Assembly: GCF_900102085.1 (NCBI RefSeq)
Contig: NZ_FMVM01000006.1
Coordinates: 1-64,000 of the forward strand
Origin: Paenibacillus polysaccharolyticus
GTDB taxonomy: Bacteria; Bacillota; Bacilli; Paenibacillales; Paenibacillaceae
Direction of reading: 5' to 3'
DNA: 64,000 bases
This document shows, piece after piece, positions 9,247-18,865 of the stretch (position 1 is its first letter; each line of letters begins with the position of its first letter). The notes under the pieces were generated by a model. The model had not been told where the DNA came from. It searched no databases and saw only the letters and a program-made list of their open reading frames with translations. Both the position numbers and the translations under genes were made by a program.

Positions 9247-9265
9247 CTAATTATGACAACGCACA
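9247..9265. repeat. Stray copy of the transposon end, inverted, outside the element
   Basis: CTAATTATGACAACGCACA is the exact reverse complement of the first 19 bases of the left end (9275-9293) and is identical to the last 19 bases of the right end (33489-33507). It lies outside the element, 9 bp from the left terminus, and points the opposite way. It is best read as a right-end remnant of an earlier insertion at the same site. Confidence 0.75.
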
Positions 9266-9269
9266 ACAT

Positions 9270-9274
9270 AACAT
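9270..9274. repeat. 5-bp target-site duplication, left copy (AACAT)
   Basis: AACAT directly precedes the TGTGCG terminus. The same five bases follow the right terminus at 33508-33512. A 5-bp duplication is the hallmark of Tn7-family transposition. Confidence 0.85.
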
Positions 9275-9457
9275 TGTGCGTTGTCATAATTAGTGAAAGA
9301 AATTGCTATGCATTTTCATAATTTATGAGAAAAATAACTGCTCGTTATCATAATTAGTGAAAAACCAACGGCATAGAGCCTCATAAATCAAAGAGAATTT
9401 TCACATTTCAGGAGCAAAACGAATTGTGAAAAAGTTGATTTCCACAATTAGTGAAAG
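9275..9457. repeat. Left transposon end with TnsB-type binding repeats
   Basis: After the TGTGCGTTG terminus, the motif TCATAATTAGTGAAA recurs: 9284-9298 and 9348-9362 match it exactly, while 9316-9332, 9381-9397 and 9441-9457 (TCCACAATTAGTGAAAG) are variants. Irregularly spaced repeats of about 15-20 bp of this kind are the TnsB sites of Tn7-family ends. Confidence 0.8.
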
Positions 9458-9915
9458 AAACACAATAATCATTTTGTTTATTTATACATGTTAGTGTATA
9501 TTAACTTCCAGTTAAATACTCTAAAAAATTTCAACATAAAAGACTAATCTCTAACTTTATAAGGTTTTAAAAGAAGCACATATCGGATCAATGTGATAAA
9601 TCAATAGTTTTATTAATTTTATCATTCTCTTTTATATACTCTGTGCAAGTATAAAGCTTTCGAGCTACACTTCATTTTACTCTAATAAGCAATTGCACTT
9701 TGTAAAGTATATTAGAAGTCGATTAACTCTCCCTGCATCCGTAACATTTTAGTATTTAAGACGACTAATTTTTATTAGTTGCCTCCAAAATGTGCTAAGG
9801 TTTGTTTAATTTCAATAAAGTGAAGAACGTTGATAGATAAGAAATCGTACCAACAAAGATAAGTATTCTGTTCTAGGAATAAGAGATATTCATCAAAAAA
9901 ATAATTGTTTTCGTA
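9458..9915. other. AT-rich spacer inside the left end
   Basis: No gene is visible between the left-end repeats and the stop codon of the 1,253-residue protein. The stretch is strongly AT-rich, with no clear hairpin plus T-run. Confidence 0.5.
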
Positions 9916-12900
9916 TTATAAATGATCTAAATCTTCTCTTAATTCAGCACTTATATCTTCTTGTTGAGCCTCTCTGTTATACCTGTTAGCAATGGAACGA
10001 AGTAGCGCAGTTGTTCTTGGCCAACGGACACCAGAAATATTCGCATAGTTATTGTATCTTTCAGCAAGTTTCCTTTCCTGTAACCCTCCCTCATTTACTT
10101 GTTTAGTTACGAATCCCCTTCTGTTGTATACACCACTAGTGAATGCTCTATCGATGCTAGTATTGCTAAATTGTTCTATTACATCTCGGACAGCTTCGTG
10201 AGGCCAACCGCCATCCTCCCCCATAACAGATGCACTTAAGATCTCTCCAATATACATAGCTCCATACTTACCTCGTCCTGAATCAAGAGTTGCTTGAAGC
10301 GATTTATTTACCCAATCAAGTAACTCCCGTTTATCAATACCATTATCTTCTCTTAAACCTGGTAATGTACTCCATGATTTCAAAAGATCCTCGCCTTGAG
10401 ATACACGTTGACGTTCTTCGAAGGTTGGTTCTTTCAACTCGCCACTTTCTGCGTTATACACCATTGATATTACTTCGGCAAAAAAAACAGGATTACGGGA
10501 TAATTCGCGATGAAGAAACTTGGGAGCATGATTATATCGGTCAAGTATAGGGAGGTATGCCCATTCCAAGGAAGCTATTTCTGTCTCCTCAATTTCTTGA
10601 CAATCCTCAAGTTTACTAAACAACTCAGAAATGTGGTAAGGTGACCAGTTAGATGGAAAATTGTCTTTTGTACTTGTAGTGAGTAATTTTGTCAAGACTT
10701 CAGCTATTTGCTTTGGTTTAGCAAAGGATTTTTGTAGAGCCAATAAGTCAATTGCTGAAAGAGTTAATTCATAGTGCAAATACTTATCAACGGCTATTTC
10801 CAAGTCTTCTACGTTTATAGAAATTGGTGAAACTAATGACCAGTACCTTCTTTCAACCTCGTCACCTAATTTTAAAAATAAATCCCAAGTGCTTCTATTA
10901 ACCGGTAGGAAAATTAAAATCTCTGCTTGTTTGTTCGTCCCCCAACCACTTGCGATTTTCAACTTTTCAATCACCCATCCACTCCCAAGACACCTAGTAC
11001 TACCAAATATATATCCACGAGCGAATTGAGCCAGTTTGTTATCAGGAGAGTCTAGATAGTTTTGAAGAAATTCATCCTCTTCCTTAACAGCCAACCGGAG
11101 TTCTCCAAGCGTTGAACCTAAATGATATGGTTGCTCAACATTTTCTAACAGATGCATTATTCCCTTAATTCCTTCTTCCTCATAGATCCTAGACAATGCG
11201 AATGTTCTTACTTCATGAAGTTTTCGCTCACGTTCTTCCCAATCCCCTTTACGCCCTTCTGGCAACTCAGGCCAATTACTAAAGAGCCAACTATAACGAG
11301 AGGATATTTCGAATGGTTCGAATTTTCTGAAGATTTCTTCTAATCGGTCTACTTCACTCTCATTAAGAGCCCAGTCTGCATCTGGAAAAGAACGATGTCT
11401 TGATAATTCTTTTCTGAGTGAGTTCCAAATGAGTGCCTTATCCTTAGAATTAATGTCTGTATCGCCTAATCTATCAAGTTTAATTAATACAATTTCCAAG
11501 TCTTCTAAAGGAAGCATTGCTAAAGATTGAATGATTTCATTCCAACGTTCACCAGAATGGCCTACTTCCGCCAATAAAATGGCCATAATTTCATGAGTCA
11601 CTCTGTCATATTCCGATCTTAGAACACCCCTGGTATGGTCCGGTGCCCACTCTCTCCATTTCGGCTTCGCTGTATTATGCGAAATCCCATGAAACTGTGG
11701 TAGCAACTCACATAGTAATTCCCACGTTACCTGTGGTTCCCTTTGTATAAGCATATTTAGAATTTGAAGACGTTGCTCAATGGAAGCGGTCGTTTGGGGA
11801 TTCCAAGTCAAAAATATTTCACGCAGACTATTTTTAGGTCTATTTTGTAGTTTCCCACCAGGGTCCATTCTACTTAGATTAGCTAATGATAATGAGACCC
11901 TCCCAAGGTATTCTGGGTTCCAAGCAAGAACCTCCAGTGCCCAAAGTAAACCAGTATGTGGAGAAGAACCAAATATAGTATCTTCTTGATCATTGAAAAG
12001 CTTTAAAATTACCTCTTCATTACTAATTTCTTCTTCAATTGCTTGAATAAACTGTTCTGGAGCTGCTTCAGCAAGAAGTGGTAGAACAGGGCATAATGTA
12101 GACCACACTTGCCAACGTCCCTTTGATATACTAAATAATTCATAGATTATATTAGAGGCATGATCTCTTAATGATAGATCAAGATTATCATTGCCCTCTT
12201 TCGCTCCCATGAATGCTAGTGAATCTGCTATATTTTTGATGAAAAGCCCTGAATAATTAGAGGTATAACCGCTCACCTGGGCCAACCACTGTTTTTTATA
12301 AGGCAGTTCAAACTTAGGGTCAGTTGTGCTAAGCACCTTAAGAGCTACAGATTTGAACTTTTCCAAATCTACTGGGGTAACATAGCGTATCAAGAGAGAC
12401 CATGCATCCTCCTTTGAAATTATGTACCATGCATGACCAATATGACGAATAGGAGGGTCGGATTCATTTGCCCATCTTACTAGTACTCCATTAAGTTCAT
12501 CATATGGACATTGCGCTAACTCACTAAGACTCTCTTTATCACCATCCCTTGTTTCGTTCCAAGCACCTGCTAATAAAAGTGGAATTAAGGGTCGCGCTTC
12601 ACCTGGCCGAGCCCATAAAGGCTGCCTAATTTCCGGACTAATTGCTGTTCGTCGACGAAATATAGTAAGTCCTCTTCGAGCTAAAAGTCCAAGGTCACGT
12701 GACTCGTGCTTATTTAATCCCATGTCGATCAGAATGGATGTCACTCTATCACGTGAAAGGCGTGGGATCTGTATAGCGCCTTCCGTAGTGCTATCTGAAC
12801 GTCCCAAAGGTATCATAACGTTATGCCCATTCCTAATTGCACGACTCAAACTTTCAGAGTCAAATGCAGGAATTAATATTAAATTATTTTGAGACGATGA

Positions 12901-13677
12901 AAGATAGGTCCAAGCTTCAATATTATTAACGACTATAGCTTTAGATAGATTGAAATCCTTATCTAATGGGGGAAGCAGACTAATTGAAGCAGCAAATACT
13001 GCTATAGCTTCGTCACGTGTTTCTGCTTGTATTTTTAGTGGAGAATTTGCACTTCGAAGCCACTTCGATATTTCCTCTTTAATATTTTCACGTCCTGCTA
13101 ACACCATTTCTGGTGAGATGGTTGGTTGGGTTTCTTCTGACCAATCTGTCCAATAACTACTTAAATCAATACAATTTTGGGGGTGTTTACCTAAAAGTAC
13201 AGATAGCCACACATGGACAGTAGGATTTTGGCTTAACCAAGTTTCGATATCATCTGCATCATAAACTAGTACATCCTTCCAAACCCCATCCTTCTTCCTT
13301 TCTATAGTCCATGTGTCTTTATCCCTCCATCGCCTCGGTGTGATAAAAATATATGTGGTTTCGTCGGGAGTCATATATAAAGGATTCTGACATCGTTTCA
13401 TATAATCGTCATCTGCTTTCCCTTTGACAGATCTGTTTACACCCATTTCCCACACTGTAGTACCTTTTGGGACGAAACTGTCACCTTCTTCGGCAACAGT
13501 AACCCCATCCCAACCTCCTAGGCTTACGCCTTCACCTGCAGCAAAACTAATTTTTTCAATACGGTCGCTACTTGAGAGTATTAAACTCCGAATAAGCTGA
13601 GGCAGTACAGACTGAGAGTCACGTCTATCTGCCCATTGGACTAGATCAGTTGCATCAACAAGTAATTTAGAGTGCAC
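9916..13677 (-). CDS. 1,253-residue putative defence protein: nuclease-like N-terminus plus alpha-helical repeats
   Basis: I recognise the pattern as a widespread uncharacterised large-protein family, not a named gene. Residues 1-170 contain GGWDG (Asp57), then VPKGTTVWEMG (Glu77), YMKR and FITPRRW, ending DADDIETWL. An Asp, a Glu and a following basic residue in this spacing suggest a PD-(D/E)XK-like nuclease core. Residues about 185-350 (VLAGRENIKEEI, then LKIQAETRDEAIAVFAA) look like a P-loop/STAND-type module that has lost the Walker A lysine. From about 380 to the end is a long helical array, probably HEAT/ARM-like. The gene is last before the left end, with its own start 177 bp past the recombinase-like gene. 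An antiviral sensor-nuclease role is inference. Confidence 0.6.
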   Translation of the reverse strand: MHSKLLVDATDLVQWADRRDSQSVLPQLIRSLILSSSDRIEKISFAAGEGVSLGGWDGVTVAEEGDSFVPKGTTVWEMGVNRSVKGKADDDYMKRCQNPLYMTPDETTYIFITPRRWRDKDTWTIERKKDGVWKDVLVYDADDIETWLSQNPTVHVWLSVLLGKHPQNCIDLSSYWTDWSEETQPTISPEMVLAGRENIKEEISKWLRSANSPLKIQAETRDEAIAVFAASISLLPPLDKDFNLSKAIVVNNIEAWTYLSSSQNNLILIPAFDSESLSRAIRNGHNVMIPLGRSDSTTEGAIQIPRLSRDRVTSILIDMGLNKHESRDLGLLARRGLTIFRRRTAISPEIRQPLWARPGEARPLIPLLLAGAWNETRDGDKESLSELAQCPYDELNGVLVRWANESDPPIRHIGHAWYIISKEDAWSLLIRYVTPVDLEKFKSVALKVLSTTDPKFELPYKKQWLAQVSGYTSNYSGLFIKNIADSLAFMGAKEGNDNLDLSLRDHASNIIYELFSISKGRWQVWSTLCPVLPLLAEAAPEQFIQAIEEEISNEEVILKLFNDQEDTIFGSSPHTGLLWALEVLAWNPEYLGRVSLSLANLSRMDPGGKLQNRPKNSLREIFLTWNPQTTASIEQRLQILNMLIQREPQVTWELLCELLPQFHGISHNTAKPKWREWAPDHTRGVLRSEYDRVTHEIMAILLAEVGHSGERWNEIIQSLAMLPLEDLEIVLIKLDRLGDTDINSKDKALIWNSLRKELSRHRSFPDADWALNESEVDRLEEIFRKFEPFEISSRYSWLFSNWPELPEGRKGDWEERERKLHEVRTFALSRIYEEEGIKGIMHLLENVEQPYHLGSTLGELRLAVKEEDEFLQNYLDSPDNKLAQFARGYIFGSTRCLGSGWVIEKLKIASGWGTNKQAEILIFLPVNRSTWDLFLKLGDEVERRYWSLVSPISINVEDLEIAVDKYLHYELTLSAIDLLALQKSFAKPKQIAEVLTKLLTTSTKDNFPSNWSPYHISELFSKLEDCQEIEETEIASLEWAYLPILDRYNHAPKFLHRELSRNPVFFAEVISMVYNAESGELKEPTFEERQRVSQGEDLLKSWSTLPGLREDNGIDKRELLDWVNKSLQATLDSGRGKYGAMYIGEILSASVMGEDGGWPHEAVRDVIEQFSNTSIDRAFTSGVYNRRGFVTKQVNEGGLQERKLAERYNNYANISGVRWPRTTALLRSIANRYNREAQQEDISAELREDLDHL

Positions 13678-13854
13678 AAATTATTCCTCCTTATGTGTAT
13701 ATACATTCAGCTATCCTTTGCTGTTATTATGCAGAAATATTTTTTGGTCACATCCATCTTCCAATTTTGGCGTTGACCCTTAGTCGTTCCCTCCCGCCGT
13801 AGTATAACTTCTGTCAAGGTATCCTTAAGTACACGAATACACACTCTAATTTTC

Positions 13855-14679
13855 TTATTTCAAGCTACTACTAGAATACAATTTCTCATCTAGCCCTATT
13901 TTTTTTGCATATTCTTTAACAATAAGTGCCACTGCTTTTCCAGTTAGTCTAGAATTAATAATATTTCCACCTTTATTAATTGGGCGAAATAATGCTCCTA
14001 AAAGTATCCCTGAAGTTACTAACCATTCCCTTAGAGCTGATACAGGACAGTTCTCTTTTTGCATCTTCAGAATGACATATTCATTTTTATCATAACCAAA
14101 ACGTTTAATTCCTCCACTTTGCCGTCTATAGCGAATTCTGACGTAATTCTCCTCATTGGAAAAATCAAGATCTTCTACGTTAATTGCGACTATTTCTTCT
14201 CTTAACATCTTGCTATGATATTTTAAAAGCAACAGAGCTTTATCACGAATTCCCTTCAAACTATCAGGTGTTGCGTCTAACATCGAATTGAAGTCTCGTT
14301 TATTCAACTTCTTTTTGCTTGTTCTATCCGTTTTCAGTGCTTCTTTTGATCCATTAATGATGGAATAAATCATTTTAGTATTTGGAACAAGATAGCCTTG
14401 TGCAAGATGAGCATATCTTATAGCAGCAATTTTTCGAATAACAGTACTCGATTTATACCCTTCCAAAATTAGAGTCGCTACATAAACAGCTAATTCTTCC
14501 TCCTTGGAAGGATAGGCGTTATACCCATGAACCATACACCACTCTTGATACATACGATTGTCAGTTTCGTAATATTTATTAGATGAGGCCGACAATTGAT
14601 AAATAACCTTCTTACCTTGTGCATCTGCAATCTGGTTAAGTATTTTATTCAGTTTGTCCATATCTAGATTTGATTTCAT
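13855..14679 (-). CDS. TnsF-like protein: tyrosine-recombinase fold cut off at the catalytic H-x-x-R box
   Basis: The 274-residue product has an N-terminal core-binding (SAM-like) domain (residues about 1-115) and the start of a tyrosine recombinase catalytic domain: RDKALLLLKYHSKMLREE with the first catalytic Arg160. The frame stops right at box II, where H-S-L-R would be expected, and reads YSSSSLK-stop (His to Ser271, Arg to Lys274). The second Arg, the His/Trp and the Tyr nucleophile are all missing. The ATG overlaps the tniQ stop (ATGA), so the two are translationally coupled. TnsF proteins of some Tn7-like elements are inactivated tyrosine recombinases used for target choice; this protein fits that role by structure and position. 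Confidence 0.75.
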   Translation of the reverse strand: MKSNLDMDKLNKILNQIADAQGKKVIYQLSASSNKYYETDNRMYQEWCMVHGYNAYPSKEEELAVYVATLILEGYKSSTVIRKIAAIRYAHLAQGYLVPNTKMIYSIINGSKEALKTDRTSKKKLNKRDFNSMLDATPDSLKGIRDKALLLLKYHSKMLREEIVAINVEDLDFSNEENYVRIRYRRQSGGIKRFGYDKNEYVILKMQKENCPVSALREWLVTSGILLGALFRPINKGGNIINSRLTGKAVALIVKEYAKKIGLDEKLYSSSSLK

Positions 14680-15650
14680 TTTTCTCCCTCCTCTACTCCT
14701 ACTTTACTCATCAAATGAGATGAAGCAATCGAAAATGATTTAGCGATTTTACCTAGAAAGTTAGAATCTTGTAGTTGCCCCTTTTGATTCTTTCCTATTA
14801 GATATAAATCAATCTCATCTCTGATCGAACTGAAACACTCTAATGCAAGTTCGTCTTTTAATTTGATTAGCCTGTCACTAAAAATAGATTTGTCCAACAT
14901 ACCAAGTAATTCATTTAATTTCCCATCTGACTCTGAGAGGGAAGAATACACTTTCTCTAAGGAGAGTCTCAGCGCCTTCTCATTAATGAAATAACTCTTT
15001 ATAAGAGAGGATTGACCCTTATTTTGATAATCTATATTCACCAATTTGAAAAGTAACTCTATGTCTTCATGATTTTGAAACGTCGATAGGATGTTTTTAT
15101 CGTTCCATCCCTTGTTATTTTCATCGAACATCGCCTGAAAGAAAACATTGTGATTCACCTTTGATTGTTCAATCATATCGCGTGGCAACTTGTCCAGTTC
15201 CATATCACATATACATATCCCGGGTCTAGGAGATAAGCATATAATTTTGCGTCCACATAGACACTTAGATTGCATCATACAATTATGAATATGACACGTA
15301 GTGTACCCTGTACATCTCCAGACACATCTATAATACATTTTCTCGTATAAACATTCAGGACAAACTTTTGTATGACACGATGTGAATAAAAATCTTCTTA
15401 GATATTTATTGCTTAGTACCCATTCTATTGTTTCATCATCTCTCCATAATCCTTTTGTAAATGAGGAGGACAACTTTTGTTTTAAGAATTGTTTTTGTGA
15501 GGGATATATCGTCGCTTGGATTCCATCCTTCAGTTTAAACAAAACATTTAGATCACTAACACTTGAATAACAGTTATCTTTTAGTATTCTACTGAGGTAA
15601 CTTTCGAGTGTTTCATTAGTCTCTGGATGAGGTAAGTGCAGTATGCGCAT
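14676..15650 (-). CDS. tniQ: TniQ-family target-selection protein (short form)
   Basis: The 324-residue product opens with the TniQ start LPHPETNETLESYLSRIL. It has a TniQ zinc-finger region: CHTKVCPECL, then WRCTGYTTCHIHNC and SKCLCG (about residues 105-145). It lacks the long C-terminal DNA-binding part of TnsD. It follows tnsC by 13 bp and overlaps the TnsF-like gene by 4 bp. In Tn7-family elements TniQ proteins link a site-recognition factor to the TnsC ATPase. Here the coupled TnsF-like protein is the natural candidate for that factor (inferred). Confidence 0.88.
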   Translation of the reverse strand: MRILHLPHPETNETLESYLSRILKDNCYSSVSDLNVLFKLKDGIQATIYPSQKQFLKQKLSSSFTKGLWRDDETIEWVLSNKYLRRFLFTSCHTKVCPECLYEKMYYRCVWRCTGYTTCHIHNCMMQSKCLCGRKIICLSPRPGICICDMELDKLPRDMIEQSKVNHNVFFQAMFDENNKGWNDKNILSTFQNHEDIELLFKLVNIDYQNKGQSSLIKSYFINEKALRLSLEKVYSSLSESDGKLNELLGMLDKSIFSDRLIKLKDELALECFSSIRDEIDLYLIGKNQKGQLQDSNFLGKIAKSFSIASSHLMSKVGVEEGEK

Positions 15651-15663
15651 AACAACCTCTCCT

Positions 15664-16692
15664 TCATTGTTTCTTTCCCTTTTTTCCCTTCTTCCCCTTC
15701 TCTATGAGTTCTACTTTATATTTCGTTTCAAGATCATCTTCTCGCTTTATAACCGACTCAAGGTCAAACTCCTCGTTTGAAAATGGGTTGCTGACAAAAG
15801 GTCGACCTACTTGCTTTATTTTGGTGAGTGCTTTTGCGAGATCTATTTCACGGATCGAATCTGCTCCATTCAGAGCTGCACTCACCGTGGCTTCTTCCAA
15901 AAGCTTCATCACATAAAATGGGATCCCCTTTGATACATAATATATTTTGCTAGACAGATTTGGATCAGCTAAATTAGATGACTCTGAAAAAGGCAATTCA
16001 CTATCAATCTTCTTTAAAAACGTTCTGAAGTTTAAAATTTCTTCTACTGTTCCATAGGAGAATGGTAGGAGTTCTATTTTGTTGCAGTATCTACGATCTA
16101 ACTGTGGATTAGCTAAAAACACTTTAAAAGATTCTGTGATCCCGCTTAGCACTACCGCAATTCCTACCTCTTCTGTAAAAGTTTTAACCCAATTAGAAGC
16201 CGTTTTAAGGACATGGTCAGTATCTGCATCAATTAAATGTTGCAATTCATCAAGAATTATCATCTTAATTCCTAATTTTTTCACATAGTTATGAATGCGA
16301 CTTGTCAAAAGTGCTTCTGTTCCCTTGTAATGTAGAGGATCTCCCATTTCCTCTAAAATTTTCGATGCTAACGTGCGGTTTGTTGCTTTAGGCGGTACAA
16401 TAACGTATAGCACTGGAATATGCGTAAACTCTCGATTATCCTCTACAATGATTTCTTTTGGATACCTGTCCCTAAATTCTTTAGCCAATGTACTTTTCCC
16501 TACTCCAGTGCTTCCATAGACAAATGCCCCTTCAGGATTCACAGAGTCTTCAGAGAAATACAGCATCATCTCTAATTCATTTAAAATTTCCGAATATTGA
16601 GGGTGATGAATAATAATCTCTTTAGTACGTTCCTTCCTAATGTTTAACTCCCGCATGTCTGCACGCTGTCCCATTAAAGCTTTAAACATCAT
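15664..16692 (-). CDS. tnsC: TnsC: AAA+ transposition regulator
   Basis: The 342-residue AAA+ ATPase has Walker A GSTGVGKST (60-68) and Walker B IILDE (145-149), followed by LQHLID. The sensor region includes VLSGITESF. The C-terminus is a Lys/Gly run (EKGKKGKKGKK). TnsC assembles on target DNA with TniQ/TnsD and activates the TnsAB transposase; it also mediates target immunity. The start ATG (or the one 3 bp on) follows GAGGGGAAG. It lies 79 bp after tnsB and 13 bp before tniQ. Its length is short relative to Tn7 TnsC (about 550), as is common in Firmicute and TniB-like versions. Confidence 0.93.
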   Translation of the reverse strand: MMFKALMGQRADMRELNIRKERTKEIIIHHPQYSEILNELEMMLYFSEDSVNPEGAFVYGSTGVGKSTLAKEFRDRYPKEIIVEDNREFTHIPVLYVIVPPKATNRTLASKILEEMGDPLHYKGTEALLTSRIHNYVKKLGIKMIILDELQHLIDADTDHVLKTASNWVKTFTEEVGIAVVLSGITESFKVFLANPQLDRRYCNKIELLPFSYGTVEEILNFRTFLKKIDSELPFSESSNLADPNLSSKIYYVSKGIPFYVMKLLEEATVSAALNGADSIREIDLAKALTKIKQVGRPFVSNPFSNEEFDLESVIKREDDLETKYKVELIEKGKKGKKGKKQ

Positions 16693-16771
16693 TAACCACT
16701 TCCCCTCACTAAAATAAAATCCCGCCTTTTACGACATATTAATCAACTATAGATCGCGACTTCGATTTGTT

Positions 16772-18859
16772 TCACTGACTCTTGCTTCGTTTACCAATTC
16801 CCCATGTTCTGGCTACCGCCTCTAAATCTATTTCTTCGATGCATAACTCTCCAGGCTTAGGAGGTATAACTGAGTGGTTTTCCATTTCCTCACTATCTGT
16901 TTTCTCTGCGGTCACGCTTTTAGACGGATCATTATCGGAAATATCACTTATGATTGTATTTTCAGGTAACCTTAGATGTTTAGCAGAAACTCCCTTTGAA
17001 GCACTGATCACTAAGTGTTTAGACGCCTCCATTTTCGCCTTTTGCTTTTTAAGGTTACGATTTAACTTTTTATCTTCCTCTTGTATCTCTTCTATTTCAC
17101 GTATAGCTTTACCCACATGCGTATTATCAAAAGCATTCAACTCACTATGATGCTTGTTATCCCAATATTCGAGTACTTCAGGAAGGATGGGGTAATTCTT
17201 ATCAATATTTAATCGCCCCAAGCCTCCATCTTTAATATCAGCCTGAACATAGCGATTGTTCCCTTCGTCCCGAATGTAAATAGTTCTCATATCTGAACCA
17301 AAACGAACCATAACCTTTATACTTTTTCCGTTTTTATCTAAATCTCTTCTTAATTTATTAAGTTCTTCACTGTAAAAAAAATGCCCCATGAGTTTTATTC
17401 CTCTTGGGCTAATCACGCGAATTGCAGTTTTTGTAGAGAACAGCAATTCTAAATACTCCCGGCTATAAGGTATTGACGGATGAATATGATTCTCCAAGAG
17501 CCCTTGTTTCCACAATTGTTCTGGCACTCCCTGGATGTTCTCACCTCGATTAAAATTATTAGCAATTCTATCTACGATGGTGATATGAGCAATATGAAGT
17601 AAACTCGTCAAACTTACCGTTGCTTTTGCTTTGGAATCATACGCTCCCTTTTCTTGGGGATTAGAAAACATACTTCCTGACAGGCCCTGAAATGCCTTAT
17701 GGTTAATATTCCCCAGTGCTTGCTCCACCTTCCCTTTCTGATTACCAGCACCAATGCCTGTATATCTCACGCCTATACCTAAAAAACTACATATTTCTTC
17801 TAAGTTCCTTGATTCATTCACTTTTGCATTATCCAAAACAATAGTTTGTGGTACGCCATATGCTGACCATTCCTTTTGTACTCGAGGGTACAACTCTTTA
17901 AGATAAGTTTTAGGCAGAATACAATTTAACAGCAGTTGCAAAAAATCTCCTACATCAGGCTCCTTCTTCATGATGATATGGAGCCCCATAGGCTCATTCG
18001 TAGCTTGATCTATTCCAAACATCAGTACTGGACGAAACGCTTCATTATTTTCAAAATCTTTAATTAGACAATCAACCGGTGTCCAATCGATTTCAAGTTC
18101 TTCCAGTGGCAACGTTGCCCGTTGTGGGGTCTGAACTCCTTTATGTTTGAGCATGGCATTTGCATGTCCCATGAGTTCTTTATCTCGTAAAAGTGTATTC
18201 ACATGTTGCTTGTAAATTCGTCGGAAAGTAGATTCAGATGACAACTTGAGTTTATCTTTCTCTTCCCTCATCATATTTATATCTTCAACGATACTTTTCA
18301 AATCCATGTACTGATCACGAACAGTGAATGTCTCTGATTTTTTTTCATATTTATTTATAATTTTATATATTTCTGAGAGTTCATCATCATCGATACGTTT
18401 ACTTTTCGGCCCTGTTCTTTTTGGAATTAGATCTATTTTATTATTTCTCTTGGACCATAATTTAGCCCAACGATAGATTGAGGCTTCAGATAACTTTTGA
18501 ATTCGCTTTAATTCAGATGGAAAATTCTCAATATAAGATTTAAAATCAGAATTTTTCAGTTCTCCTTTGATATAGGGTTCAATCGCTTGATAACGTATGT
18601 TCATGATTTTGAGTTCACTCTCTGTATAATCTTCCGGAACATAATCTATGACTAGTTGTTCACTAGTATATTCGGAAAATATCAGTCTTGATTTAGGATC
18701 TTTAGAGTTGTAGGCAACCAATATTTCCTGCATCGGCAGCAGCTCTTTTTCACCAATCGTTATATTTAAAACTTCAACATCACTTTCTCTTTGTGCGAGA
18801 TACTCATACTCTGTTGATCCAATACGAAAACGAGTACCATACGTAAAATGAGTAAACAT
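16772..18859 (-). CDS. tnsB: TnsB: DDE transposase
   Basis: The 695-residue product has an N-terminal DNA-binding region with helix-turn-helix segments (KLSEASIYRWAKLW; SSESTFRRIYK), an RNase-H-fold integrase core (about 250-430) and a Mu-type beta-barrel after about 480. The catalytic triad is readable: Asp258 (ELEIDWT), Asp343 (IVLDNAK) and Glu379 (QKGKVEQ). TnsB binds the repeated end sites and makes the 3' strand cuts and joins. It is 6 bp from tnsA. All catalytic residues are intact, so the element may still be active. Confidence 0.95.
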   Translation of the reverse strand: MFTHFTYGTRFRIGSTEYEYLAQRESDVEVLNITIGEKELLPMQEILVAYNSKDPKSRLIFSEYTSEQLVIDYVPEDYTESELKIMNIRYQAIEPYIKGELKNSDFKSYIENFPSELKRIQKLSEASIYRWAKLWSKRNNKIDLIPKRTGPKSKRIDDDELSEIYKIINKYEKKSETFTVRDQYMDLKSIVEDINMMREEKDKLKLSSESTFRRIYKQHVNTLLRDKELMGHANAMLKHKGVQTPQRATLPLEELEIDWTPVDCLIKDFENNEAFRPVLMFGIDQATNEPMGLHIIMKKEPDVGDFLQLLLNCILPKTYLKELYPRVQKEWSAYGVPQTIVLDNAKVNESRNLEEICSFLGIGVRYTGIGAGNQKGKVEQALGNINHKAFQGLSGSMFSNPQEKGAYDSKAKATVSLTSLLHIAHITIVDRIANNFNRGENIQGVPEQLWKQGLLENHIHPSIPYSREYLELLFSTKTAIRVISPRGIKLMGHFFYSEELNKLRRDLDKNGKSIKVMVRFGSDMRTIYIRDEGNNRYVQADIKDGGLGRLNIDKNYPILPEVLEYWDNKHHSELNAFDNTHVGKAIREIEEIQEEDKKLNRNLKKQKAKMEASKHLVISASKGVSAKHLRLPENTIISDISDNDPSKSVTAEKTDSEEMENHSVIPPKPGELCIEEIDLEAVARTWGIGKRSKSQ

Positions 18860-18865
18860 TCAGGT

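Noticed and set aside
9247-9293. Perfect 19-bp inverted repeat as a plain transcription terminator
   Set aside because: There is no T-run on either strand, and one arm is exactly the transposon terminus with the target duplication in the loop.
9284-9457. Short regular repeats near the left transposon end as a CRISPR array
   Set aside because: Repeats are about 15 bp, diverged and irregularly spaced, no Cas genes exist, and the same motif recurs inverted at the other end, which fits TnsB sites.
13855-14679. Tyrosine recombinase as a phage integrase or an active site-specific recombinase
   Set aside because: The frame ends at the H-x-x-R box with both residues replaced, and the gene is coupled to tniQ inside the tns operon.
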